Assembly: GCA_041306005.1 (NCBI GenBank)
Contig: JBFYKJ010000088.1
Coordinates: 1-10,819, forward strand
Direction: 5' to 3'
Source: JBFYKJ01 sp041306005
GTDB taxonomy: Archaea > Altiarchaeota > Altiarchaeia > JAFGQM01
DNA: 10,819 nt
The position numbers were made by a program, and so were the translations under genes. The notes beneath the pieces are model-generated. The model had not been told where the DNA came from and searched no databases. It saw only the letters and a program-made list of their open reading frames with translations. Positions 1-6,682 of this stretch are shown here, in pieces. Position 1 is the first letter of the stretch. Every line of letters starts with the position of its first letter.

Positions 1-20
1 TTGCCGTATTCACCGCCGCA

Positions 21-1055
21 TCATAGCTTGGACGCCCACTCCGCCGACTTGCCAAAGACCTTGTATTCGGCCCTCTTCAGGGATGCGATGTCCCTCGAGC
101 CCGTGAGCATCATGGAAAGCCTCAGCTCGTCTATGACCTGATAGAGGAACGCGTGGATGCCGGGCTCGCCGCCCTCGTCAAGCGCCTTTAGGAGCGGCAA
201 TGCGATGCCGGCGAGGTCTGCGCCGAGGGATACGGACTTCGCAACCTCCAAGCCCGTGCGGACGCCGCCGCTCGCGATCTTCGGGCACTCAAAGCCCCTC
301 AGCTCCAAAAGGGATATCGCTGTTGGTATGCCCCATGAGTCAAAAACCTCCGACAGCTCCTTCTTCACGCCCTCCGCTCGGATGCCCTCTATCCTGCTCC
401 AAGACGTGCCGCCGTGCCCGCCGACATCTATGCCCGATATCCCGGCGGATATTAGCTTGTCGGCAACGCGCCTGGAAATCCCGCATCCCACTTCCTTCGC
501 TATGACAGGCACCGACACCTTTGAGCAGACGTCCTTTATCCTCGGCAGGAGGTTTGCGAAATTGACGTTCCCCTCAGGCTGTATAGCCTCTTGGAGCGGG
601 TTTAAGTGGAGCGCAAGGGCGTCGGCCCCTATCATGTCCACAGCTATCTGGCACTCGTCCGCGCCGTAGCCGTAGTTCAGCTGGACTGCGCCGAGATTCG
701 CTATCCTTAGCGCGCTTGGGGCCGAGTCCCTAACGACGCTGAACGTTTCCTCCAGCGACTCGTCGTCGACTGCTGCCCTCTGGCTGCCGACCTCGATGCC
801 TATGCCCAGCTTCTCGGCCGCCTTGGCAAGCGCCTTGTTTATGGCCATCGCCTCCTCGGTCCCGCCGGTCATCGCCTCGATGAGGAGCGGGTACTTCAGC
901 TTTTTCCCGAGGAACGGAACGCTCGTGTCAACCGAAGCCAGGTTGACGTCTGGCAGAGCGGAGTGTATTAGCTCGATGTCCTCGAAGCGGTTGCTTCCGC
1001 TCTCGACATCCGCTTCCAGCGCGATCCTCAAATGGTCGCTCTTCCTTTCCTTCAT
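21..1055 (-). CDS. fni: Type II isopentenyl-diphosphate delta-isomerase (IDI-2, FMN-dependent)
   Basis: Interconverts isopentenyl and dimethylallyl diphosphate, the cytosolic step that supplies both C5 units for archaeal ether-lipid chains; the family needs reduced FMN and Mg2+. The 344-residue protein begins MKERKSDHL, the typical family N-terminus. It has HLNPLQE (about 150-156) followed by QPEGN (159-163), the region holding the conserved catalytic Gln. GGHGGTSW (212-219) and ASGGVRTG (261-268) are the flavin/phosphate-binding loops of a TIM barrel. Length fits the family. I chose the ATG at 1055. The frame stays open for 33 more codons to a TTG at 1154 that overlaps the mvk stop as TTGA, but that extension would precede the conserved start of the family and looks non-homologous. 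The chosen ATG also has the AAGATGA context seen at three other starts. It lies 95 nt downstream of mvk, and no isopentenyl phosphate kinase sits between them. Confidence 0.93.
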   Translation of the reverse strand: MKERKSDHLRIALEADVESGSNRFEDIELIHSALPDVNLASVDTSVPFLGKKLKYPLLIEAMTGGTEEAMAINKALAKAAEKLGIGIEVGSQRAAVDDESLEETFSVVRDSAPSALRIANLGAVQLNYGYGADECQIAVDMIGADALALHLNPLQEAIQPEGNVNFANLLPRIKDVCSKVSVPVIAKEVGCGISRRVADKLISAGISGIDVGGHGGTSWSRIEGIRAEGVKKELSEVFDSWGIPTAISLLELRGFECPKIASGGVRTGLEVAKSVSLGADLAGIALPLLKALDEGGEPGIHAFLYQVIDELRLSMMLTGSRDIASLKRAEYKVFGKSAEWASKL

Positions 1056-1150
1056 CTTAGTCTTTGCGATGATTCCTCCAGTCCGGGGGGCCGATGCGCC
1101 CAAGCGCAAGGCGCCGGCTTTTCGCCCCGTGCCAGCATAAGGCGGGCCTC

Positions 1151-2080
1151 TCAAGGCTCGAGCCTCACGCCGTCGTTAGATATTTTTGCCTCTATAAGTT
1201 TTCCGCCCGCCTTTCTTAAAGCTTTAGAGACCGCAATCTCGGCCTGCGGCTCGACAAGGGCGGCCATTATGCCGCCTTTTCCCGCCCCCGAGAGCTTCGC
1301 GCCGAGCGCGCCTGCGCCCTTTGCCGCGGCGACAAGGGCGTCAAGGGCGGGGGAGGAGACCCCTATCCCCGAGAGCAATGCCTGGTTTTCATCCATGAGC
1401 TTTCCCAGCCGGTGCCAGTTGCGGCCCTCGGTTGCCTTCCTCCCGTCGGTGACGAGCCTGCTTGACGAGTCAAGGAACGACTTGAATTCGTCCGGCCTGC
1501 ATTTTTTGACCGCATCGACCTGCTCCACTATCTCCCAGGTGTCTTTGGGCACTCCGGAATGGGCTATGACAAGCCTCGGGTACTCTTTCAGCTTAAGCCG
1601 CTCTATGGCCCCGGCCTTGAAAACCGAAACCCCGCCGTATGTGACCGCATACGGGTCGACGCCGCTGCTCATCGAGTGGACGGTGTTTTCACACCCCCAC
1701 GCCGCTTCGGCTATGGCGGCAAGGTCCCAGGGCTTTTCAGCTTCGGCGCGAAGCGCTGCGACTAGCGCCGCGGAGATCGACGCGGAAGACCCCAGCCCCG
1801 ACGCTATAGGTATTTCCGAGGATATCTTGACTCCAAAACCTCTGCCATCAGCGGCTATATCCGCAGCCTTCTTGACGAGTTCCAGCCCCCTGCGATGGCG
1901 CTTCAGGGGGGCCCCCTCAAGGCCGAGACCCGGGGCGTCGACAACCACCTCGCCGTCAAAGCGGGAGGAAACAGAGACTGTGGACCTTAGGTCTATGGCC
2001 GCGACAAGGACAGGATTCTTGTAAAGGGCCGTGTGCTCGCCCAGTATTATCACCTTCGCAGGTGCGGATGCCGTTTTCAT
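1151..2080 (-). CDS. mvk: Mevalonate kinase (GHMP kinase superfamily)
   Basis: ATP-dependent phosphorylation of mevalonate to 5-phosphomevalonate in the archaeal isoprenoid pathway. The 309 residues carry the three GHMP motifs in order. Motif 1 is PAKVIILGEH (7-16), the N-terminal substrate-binding strand with Lys9. Motif 2, the ATP-binding glycine-rich loop, is PIASGLGSSAS (91-101). SGVDP (139-143) contains the expected catalytic Asp142. Motif 3 is KLSGAGKGG (262-270). Length matches archaeal mevalonate kinases rather than longer phosphomevalonate or homoserine kinases, and the GEH plus SGVDP pair favours mevalonate as substrate. The start is ATG 2080, immediately after a triple 19-bp repeat. 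The gene lies between thrS and fni, and pairing with IDI-2 supports an isoprenoid role. Which later kinases or decarboxylases complete the route cannot be seen here. Confidence 0.93.
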   Translation of the reverse strand: MKTASAPAKVIILGEHTALYKNPVLVAAIDLRSTVSVSSRFDGEVVVDAPGLGLEGAPLKRHRRGLELVKKAADIAADGRGFGVKISSEIPIASGLGSSASISAALVAALRAEAEKPWDLAAIAEAAWGCENTVHSMSSGVDPYAVTYGGVSVFKAGAIERLKLKEYPRLVIAHSGVPKDTWEIVEQVDAVKKCRPDEFKSFLDSSSRLVTDGRKATEGRNWHRLGKLMDENQALLSGIGVSSPALDALVAAAKGAGALGAKLSGAGKGGIMAALVEPQAEIAVSKALRKAGGKLIEAKISNDGVRLEP

Positions 2081-2134
2081 GTCAGAAAAAGGTGTTCATA
2101 TCGGAAAAAAGTGTTCATGCCGGAAAAAATATGT
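2078..2134 (-). repeat. Three tandem 19-bp imperfect repeats ending in the mvk start codon
   Basis: Three consecutive 19-bp units occupy 2078-2096, 2097-2115 and 2116-2134. On the minus strand each contains a run of 5-6 T followed by C and ends in ATG (for example AACACTTTTTTCCGATATG). The last ATG is the mvk start. Because 19 is not a multiple of 3, the upstream ATGs at 2099 and 2118 lie in the two other frames. They open minimal ORFs of 5 codons (MNTFF, stop 2084-2082) and 13 codons (MNTFFRYEHLFLT, stop 2079-2077). The first stops 1 nt before the mvk ATG and the second overlaps it as ATGA. The T-runs could also act as archaeal termination or pause signals. Translation of the small ORFs is inference. 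Confidence 0.75.
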
Positions 2135-2177
2135 CGCTTATGAAAGGGGATTGCAGAAATCACTGCCGATATGCCCC
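2116..2177 (-). terminator. Probable thrS transcription terminator
   Basis: Starting 8 nt past the thrS stop, the minus strand can form a split stem: outer GGGG/CCCC at 2177-2174 and 2149-2146, inner GCAG/CTGC at 2166-2163 and 2156-2153. This is followed by TTTC and then the T6 tract of the first 19-bp repeat. Archaeal RNA polymerase terminates mainly at T-runs, so the T-tract is the stronger evidence. The same T-run could instead serve as part of an mvk promoter (ACATATTTTTT). Confidence 0.4.
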
Positions 2178-2184
2178 TGCCGGG

Positions 2185-4110
2185 TCATCCCACGAATTTC
2201 GGCCTCTTTGAGAGCTCCCTTGCAAGCGGCAGCGGCTTGTAAGGCAAGCCTTCGGTCCGGTCTTTGATAAGCCTTACCAAATCGTCTATTTTCATGACCC
2301 TCTGTTTTTCCTCCCCGCGCACGGTGACACTAAGGGTGCCGCCCTTCTGCTCGTTCTCGCCTATGACCGCGATGTAAGGCGCCCACTCGCCGGCAGCCTC
2401 GCGTATCTTCTTGCCCAGGGTCAGGTCCCTGTCGTCCAGATCGGCCCTCACGCCCTTGGCGGCCAGCTCGTCGGCGACCTTGCCCGCATGGGCGAGGTTG
2501 CCCTCGGTTATGGGCAGGACGCGGACCTGCGTTGGGCAAAGCCAAAGCGGGAGCGATGCGGCGCCGCCCTTCTCCCGCACCATGTGGGCCTTCTCGAGGA
2601 GCGCATATATGATCCGCTCTATGGCCCCGCTCGGGGAGAGGTGCATTATCAGGGGCCGCTTTTCAGCCCCGTCCCTGTCAGTGAACTTGATGTCGTACGT
2701 CTCGGCGTTGTCAACGTCTATCTGGTCTGTCGTCAGCGCAGACGCCTTGTTCAAACAGTCTATGAAGTTCCACTCGTACTTCATGACGAAGTAGAAGAAC
2801 TTTGAGTCCCACATCTCAACAAGGAGAGGCTTGCCCCACTTCTTGACAAGGCTGCCGACAAACTCCTTGTGCTCGTCGTAAAAGCCCTTGACTATCCTAA
2901 GGCCCATTTCAAGGTCATGCTTCCGGTCTATGCCGCATTGCGAGAGAAGGCCCTCGGCGAGCTCGAATCTTCGCATCATCTCCTCCTTTGCCATCTCAAA
3001 GTCGGAAACGAACGCGTGGCAGTCGGGCATCGTGAACGAGCGCAGCCTCCTTAGGCCTGTGAGCTCTCCCCGCTTCTCGACGCGGAAACTGTACTTGGTG
3101 AGCTCATACAGCCTTAACGGGAGGTTCTTGTAGGATATGGTCGCGTCGTGGGCCATCAGGAACTGGCCGAAGCACGCGGCGAACCTTAAAAAGACCTTCT
3201 TGTTCGGGGTCTGTATCGTGTATTGCCTTGCCGGGAAGCGGTTAAGGTATTTCTTCAAGCTGGGGTGCTCAAAGTCGTACATTATCGGCGCCTCTATCTC
3301 CATCGCGCCGTACTTTATCACCTCGCGGGTGACGAGGTCTTCCAAAAGCCCTTTGATAAACCGCCCCTTTGGGTAATACCTCAAGTTCCCGGGGTCGCTG
3401 CCCGGCTCGTAGTCCACTAGTTCCAAACTCCTCATGAGCTCGACATGCGGAGGGACACGGTCCACCTCCCGGTTTTTGCTTATCTCGTACTCGGCGAACT
3501 TCTTCAGCCCGGGGGAGTCCTTGAAATCATAGCCCTTCACGGCGCCCTTCGAGTCTTTCTCAAGGGGGTATAGCTTCCCGTCAGGCGTCAGCACCGCCCA
3601 GTGGGACTTCATCTTCTCTTCGGCCTTGAGGGCGTCGGACTCATCGGCCTTTGCTTCGGCCTTTGCCTCCGCGCCCGGGCCGGCCTCGGCCAGTATCTCG
3701 CGGCTTAATTCCGACAGCGGATGCCCCTTGCACTTGATGTCAAACGACTTGTACCAGCCGAATGGCGCCTTTAGGGTCTTGTGGCCGCGTGCCTTGAGCT
3801 TGTCGCAGACCAGGTCGAGCACCTTGCGCGCGGCCGCGGGGCTTGAAAGCTTGGAGGATAAGTGCGCATACGGGTAGATGACGACGCTCGGCGCATTGAC
3901 GGTCTTAAGCACGCCCTCTATCTCGGCGACCGCGTTCTCGGCGACCCGTTCTTCCTTCCCCTCGTCGCCCTTCTCGACGGCCATGAAGGCAACGAGGCAC
4001 TCCCCGGCGGAGCCGCGCCTATTGGCGTCAGTGAGCGGCTCCGGCTCGTTTAATGCCTTCTTCGTCGCCTCGAACTCGAACTTGTCGGCGTGGTTGAACA
4101 GGACTTTCAT
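2185..4110 (-). CDS. thrS: Threonyl-tRNA synthetase, archaeal type with N-terminal editing domain
   Basis: Charges tRNA-Thr with threonine. The 641-residue protein starts MKVLFNHADKFEFEA, the typical opening of the archaeal D-aminoacyl-deacylase-like editing domain (about 1-145) that clears mis-attached serine. An Ala/Glu/Lys-rich linker follows (about 143-170). The class II catalytic core then shows motif 2 around FRVEKRGELTGLRRLRSF (342-359), with Arg343. The three zinc ligands expected from the family are Cys313 (AACFGQF), His365 (DCHAF) and His490 (IMHLSPSGA). Motif 3 is GAIERIIY (495-502), with Arg499. The C-terminal anticodon-binding domain runs from about 521 to the end. I chose ATG 4110 over an upstream in-frame start at 4179, because homology begins exactly there and the context CAAGATGA recurs at rpoD and rpoN. 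A hairpin-rich 128-nt leader precedes it. Confidence 0.95.
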   Translation of the reverse strand: MKVLFNHADKFEFEATKKALNEPEPLTDANRRGSAGECLVAFMAVEKGDEGKEERVAENAVAEIEGVLKTVNAPSVVIYPYAHLSSKLSSPAAARKVLDLVCDKLKARGHKTLKAPFGWYKSFDIKCKGHPLSELSREILAEAGPGAEAKAEAKADESDALKAEEKMKSHWAVLTPDGKLYPLEKDSKGAVKGYDFKDSPGLKKFAEYEISKNREVDRVPPHVELMRSLELVDYEPGSDPGNLRYYPKGRFIKGLLEDLVTREVIKYGAMEIEAPIMYDFEHPSLKKYLNRFPARQYTIQTPNKKVFLRFAACFGQFLMAHDATISYKNLPLRLYELTKYSFRVEKRGELTGLRRLRSFTMPDCHAFVSDFEMAKEEMMRRFELAEGLLSQCGIDRKHDLEMGLRIVKGFYDEHKEFVGSLVKKWGKPLLVEMWDSKFFYFVMKYEWNFIDCLNKASALTTDQIDVDNAETYDIKFTDRDGAEKRPLIMHLSPSGAIERIIYALLEKAHMVREKGGAASLPLWLCPTQVRVLPITEGNLAHAGKVADELAAKGVRADLDDRDLTLGKKIREAAGEWAPYIAVIGENEQKGGTLSVTVRGEEKQRVMKIDDLVRLIKDRTEGLPYKPLPLARELSKRPKFVG

Positions 4111-4127
4111 CTTGCGTCTCAGAAATA

Positions 4128-4189
4128 GCGCGCAAATGCGCGCAAATCGGGTATTGTCGGATATGGCAAGGCCCCGCACGGAGGCCTTG
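4128..4189 (-). promoter_or_regulatory. Structured thrS leader: two hairpins and a 10-bp direct repeat
   Basis: In the 128 nt between the preceding gene and thrS, the minus strand can form a perfect 7-bp stem CAAGGCC/GGCCTTG (4189-4183 with 4173-4167) around a 9-nt loop TCCGTGCGG. Nearer the gene is a 10-bp direct repeat GCGCGCAAAT (plus strand 4128-4137 and 4138-4147). Its GCGCGC halves can also fold into a 6-bp stem with a 4-nt loop, ending 17 nt before the start codon. No Shine-Dalgarno sequence is evident. A regulatory role is inference; the structure itself is directly visible. Confidence 0.4.
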
Positions 4190-4205
4190 GTGTAATAATG
4201 AATCG

Positions 4206-4224
4206 CGGGGTGTTTTTCACCCCG
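4206..4224 (-). terminator. Perfect 7-bp hairpin downstream of the SecB-like gene
   Basis: CGGGGTG and CACCCCG form a perfect stem around a 5-nt homopolymer loop (AAAAA in the minus-strand RNA), 15 nt after the stop codon of the upstream gene. It is not followed by a T-run on the minus strand, so it may be a 3'-end stabiliser or part of the thrS leader instead of a terminator. Confidence 0.4.
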
Positions 4225-4238
4225 GTACCAAACTGCGC

Positions 4239-4646
4239 TTACTTCTTGGCCTCCACTTTGACGGACGGAAGCTGTATCGGCGCCGGCAGGTTCATGGTCT
4301 TTGAGAGGATTATCGCCTCTATTATGCCCCGCCTTAAGACAAAGGTTGAGACATCCCTCAGCGCGTCGCCCTTTAGGGCCAGCACCTTCTTGCCCTTAGA
4401 CTCGCGCTCCTCTGTCTTGCCAGCAAGGCTGTCGGCGAGGTATGTGAGCGTGCCCACGATGCCTATCTTGCCTATGCCGGTGTATTCGACATTGAAGTCC
4501 CATGACACCTCAAGGATCTGCGGCGTCTTCTTCTTCACTTCCTTGATCGCGAAGCTTTCCTTGACATCGATTGACTCCATCGACCGCTTCGTGACCTTCG
4601 CGTCTATCGCATCTATCTTATAGTTTGTGATGCCCATTTTTACCAC
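4239..4646 (-). CDS. Small conserved-looking archaeal protein, possibly SecB-like fold
   Basis: I do not recognise this 135-residue protein with certainty. It has no signal peptide, membrane segment or cysteine. The layout is an N-terminal segment of short strands (about 6-37), a strand pair ILEVSWDFNVEYTGIG (44-59), a further strand IGIVGTLTYLA (61-71), and a Lys/Glu-rich loop (about 77-88). A helix follows (94-118), and the end is NLPAPIQLPSVKV (119-131). The YxGIG strand, late helix and proline-rich Leu-Pro tail resemble the layout of SecB (Y-x-G-I-F strand, C-terminal helix, then a Pro/Leu-rich segment). A SecB-like chaperone role is therefore a fold-level guess. The start could be GTG 4646, which has a weak AAGGGA upstream, or ATG 4637. 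It has its own TATA-like box and sits between MEMO and thrS. Confidence 0.8.
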   Translation of the reverse strand: MVKMGITNYKIDAIDAKVTKRSMESIDVKESFAIKEVKKKTPQILEVSWDFNVEYTGIGKIGIVGTLTYLADSLAGKTEERESKGKKVLALKGDALRDVSTFVLRRGIIEAIILSKTMNLPAPIQLPSVKVEAKK

Positions 4647-4675
4647 GTTGTGTTTCCCTTATTTGAAAGTCAAGC

Positions 4676-4683
4676 TTTTAAAA
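4676..4683 (-). promoter_or_regulatory. TATA-like box for the SecB-like gene
   Basis: TTTTAAAA stands out in a GC-rich spacer. Its centre lies about 26 nt before position 4653, so transcription would start some 7 nt before the GTG at 4646 or 16 nt before the ATG at 4637. That would give a very short leader, as is common in Archaea. Confidence 0.45.
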
Positions 4684-4697
4684 CGACTGGGGGGCCC

Positions 4698-4716
4698 GGC
4701 GGGCACAAAAACCGCC
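4698..4716 (-). terminator. Terminator-like element after the MEMO gene
   Basis: Thirty-one nt past the MEMO stop, the minus strand reads GGCGG, then TTTTTGTGC, then CCGCC: a 5-bp GC stem whose loop includes a T5 run. The T5 after a G-rich tract is a plausible archaeal stop signal, and the next promoter candidate follows directly. Confidence 0.35.
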
Positions 4717-4747
4717 CCCGCAAGCCACTTTGCGGAGAGTCCGGCCG

Positions 4748-5614
4748 TCATACAAACCTCATGCCCCCGTAGCCGACGACCTGGGAGGCGTCTCCCGTCG
4801 TGTCACCGGAGGTCATATACGCGACCTTCTCAGCCTTCTTGGCGCCAAGCTTCCTGCACGCCGCTATGGCGGCGGCAACGCCCCCGTACCCGCACATTGA
4901 GATATCCATGTCGCGCAGGGTTTTGAACAGCCCGGCCTCGTCCATCGCGGCTATTTTGGCCATTGCGGCGGCGTCCTTCTCTGCGGCAACGGCCTGCGGC
5001 TCATAGTGGGTGAAATCCGTGGAAGCCACGATAAGGGACGACTTTGCGGGCAGCTTGGATACGATGTCCGCAAGCCCCTCGCCAAACGCCCTGCACGCTG
5101 AGAGGAATGCCGCGTCCGGGGCATAATGCTTTATGGAAACTGGGACTATCTTGAATGGCGCCTTGCCGGCCCCCGCGCCCAAAACCGCCTGCAGGAGGGG
5201 CAACTGGACCTCGATCGAGTGCTCCCTGGAATGGGCAGCCCCATCGAGCGACGCGTGCGGGAGCTTCGCAACCTGCCCGGCAAGCTTCGTGTCGACCCCC
5301 ACGATGCCCAACGGGGTCTCCCACGCATCATCACTGGAAACCGAGAAGTCAGGGCCCATCCCGTAGTGGTTCGGGCCCATAAGGATGACGGTGCCGACCT
5401 TTGGGATGTCGGCGAATACGCGCGCGGCCACATAGCCGGAGTAATCCCAGCCCGCGTGCGGGACGACCACGCCGCAGCAGTCCACGCGCTTCCTTTTGGG
5501 CAAAGAGGAGGCGTCTATCTCCCACATGCCGAAGAGCTGGCGCAGCTTTGCCGAGACGGCATCCCGGGAGTGCGGATAAAACCCGCCGGCGACCGCAGGC
5601 GGCCTTGTTGCCAT
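4748..5614 (-). CDS. MEMO-family protein (AmmeMemoRadiSam/MEMO1 homologue)
   Basis: Conserved in archaea and eukaryotes and related to class III extradiol dioxygenases; the archaeal function is unsettled. The 288 residues start MATRPPAVAGGFYP, the hallmark family N-terminus. Candidate metal or active-site residues fall in the expected motifs: VPHAGWDYSG (His53), GPNHYG (His83), REHSIEVQLP (His132), STDFTHYEP (Asp200, His203) and MCGYGG (Cys241). In human MEMO1 the pocket uses two His and one Cys, matching His53, His83 and Cys241 here. The protein closes with SGDTTGD and GYGGMRF, also typical. A MEMO gene after rps2 is a recurring archaeal arrangement. Here a hairpin and a separate TATA box divide it from rps2, suggesting independent transcription. 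Confidence 0.92.
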   Translation of the reverse strand: MATRPPAVAGGFYPHSRDAVSAKLRQLFGMWEIDASSLPKRKRVDCCGVVVPHAGWDYSGYVAARVFADIPKVGTVILMGPNHYGMGPDFSVSSDDAWETPLGIVGVDTKLAGQVAKLPHASLDGAAHSREHSIEVQLPLLQAVLGAGAGKAPFKIVPVSIKHYAPDAAFLSACRAFGEGLADIVSKLPAKSSLIVASTDFTHYEPQAVAAEKDAAAMAKIAAMDEAGLFKTLRDMDISMCGYGGVAAAIAACRKLGAKKAEKVAYMTSGDTTGDASQVVGYGGMRFV

Positions 5615-5635
5615 GGGTATTAAGACGGAAGGGCC

Positions 5636-5645
5636 CTTAAAAAGC
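5636..5645 (-). promoter_or_regulatory. TATA box for a leaderless MEMO transcript
   Basis: GCTTTTTAAG on the minus strand is centred about 26 nt upstream of the A of the MEMO ATG at 5614. This is the spacing expected when transcription begins at the start codon itself. A purine-rich GGAG just upstream could act as the TFB recognition element. No Shine-Dalgarno sequence is seen before the ATG, which fits a leaderless mRNA. Confidence 0.6.
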
Positions 5646-5696
5646 TCCGCCGGACGGCTGAATACGCTATACGCTAAGGCATAAAACCGGAAGGCC

Positions 5697-5714
5697 TGCA
5701 GGCCGGGGCCTGCA
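5697..5714 (-). terminator. Hairpin ending the rps2 operon
   Basis: TGCAGGCC and GGCCTGCA form an 8-bp inverted repeat separated by 2 nt (or a 7-bp stem with a 4-nt loop), 19 nt after the rps2 stop. GGTTTTAT follows about 13 nt later. Together with the new promoter before MEMO this marks a likely operon boundary. Confidence 0.45.
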
Positions 5715-5733
5715 AACCAAAGCGAATAAAGGC

Positions 5734-6681
5734 TTACGCCCTGAAGGTCGCCGGGCGCTTCTTAGCCTTAAGGAGCGCCTCGACCCTCTTAGTCGGCTGT
5801 ATCTGGGAGATGTAGTCGTCCAGCGTGTCCGCCAGGCCGTCCTTCTCCTTCATCTCGCCGCGCTCGACAAGGTACTGCTTTGTCAGCAGCCAGAATACAA
5901 GCGCTATCGACTGCTTGCCCTTGTTGTTGAGCGGGATTATCAAATCCAGGTTCCTTGTCAGCGCGTTGGAGTCGCAAATCCCTATCACCGGTATGCCAAC
6001 CCTCGCCGCCTCCCTGACCGCCTGCCGATCGGCTATCGGGTCTGCGACCATGACCATCTTCGGCTCGCGGAAGTTGCCCTCCTGCGGGTTAGTGAAGGAA
6101 CCGGGCCTGAAACGGCCGGAGATATACTTCACGCCCGTGTTCTCCGCGAACTTCCTCACCGGCCTGCGGGCATACGCCCTCGAGCCGACAACGAGGATGT
6201 CGTCCTTGTCAAACTTAGCGAGCATCTTCGCAAAGAGCCTTATTCGCTCGTCGATGCTGTTGAGGCTGAATATGCTGAGGCGGTCGTTCCTCACCTTGTA
6301 GATGAACTTGCGCATGTTGCCGGTGCGGTAAGTGAGGCCTATGTGGCAGCCGTTCTTCAGGTAGGTCTCCGGCTCGGTCAGAAGCTTTCGTCCCTGCGTT
6401 GCCGCGATGTATTCCTTCGCCTCGTCCGGGATCTCGTCCTCTGCGTCCAGCGCCTCGTCGGCGGGCTCCTCATTGCCCTCCGGGAGGACTTCAGCCGGGG
6501 CCTCGACTAGCGCCTTTTCCTCCGCAGCCTTCTCCTTGGGCTCTTCGGCCTTCGTCTCCTTAGCTTCAGCTTTCTGCTTCTTGGCTTCTACCTTTTCCTT
6601 TGCTTCCTTTACGGCCTTTGGGGCCTCTTCTTTTGCCACTTTCTTCTTCTTTTCCTCGGTATCAGCCTTCTTAGCAGCCAT
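5734..6681 (-). CDS. rps2: 30S ribosomal protein S2 with long acidic/basic N-terminal extension
   Basis: Small-subunit protein S2 (archaeal/eukaryotic SA type). The 315-residue product has a conserved core from about residue 90. Core motifs include KNGCHIGLTYRTGNM (109-123), GRFRPGSFTNP (189-199), which is the diagnostic S2 segment, and VADPIADRQAVREA (212-225). IGICDSNA (233-240) follows. The first ~90 residues are almost entirely Ala, Lys and Glu with a Glu/Asp-rich end, so predicted disordered or helical; archaeal S2 is usually some 200-230 residues in total. The ATG at 6681 lies 1 nt after the rpoK stop (TAA-A-ATG), so the two genes are almost certainly co-translated. Enolase, found here in many archaeal operons, is missing. 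Confidence 0.96.
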   Translation of the reverse strand: MAAKKADTEEKKKKVAKEEAPKAVKEAKEKVEAKKQKAEAKETKAEEPKEKAAEEKALVEAPAEVLPEGNEEPADEALDAEDEIPDEAKEYIAATQGRKLLTEPETYLKNGCHIGLTYRTGNMRKFIYKVRNDRLSIFSLNSIDERIRLFAKMLAKFDKDDILVVGSRAYARRPVRKFAENTGVKYISGRFRPGSFTNPQEGNFREPKMVMVADPIADRQAVREAARVGIPVIGICDSNALTRNLDLIIPLNNKGKQSIALVFWLLTKQYLVERGEMKEKDGLADTLDDYISQIQPTKRVEALLKAKKRPATFRA

Positions 6682-6682
6682 T

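Noticed and set aside
1056..1154. 33-residue N-terminal extension of IDI-2 from a TTG start
   Set aside because: The family begins at MKERKSDH. The extension is Gly/Arg/Pro-rich without similarity, and the ATG at 1055 has a context used by other genes. I keep it only as a low-ranked alternative.
1032..2024. Plus-strand open frame of 330 codons opposite mvk
   Set aside because: It is antisense to a protein with all three GHMP motifs. The product is Ser/Ala/Pro-rich low complexity with no recognisable domain, typical of the complement of GC-rich coding DNA.
4111..4179. 23-residue N-terminal extension of ThrRS
   Set aside because: The editing domain begins exactly at the ATG at 4110, and the extension would be read through leader hairpin sequence.
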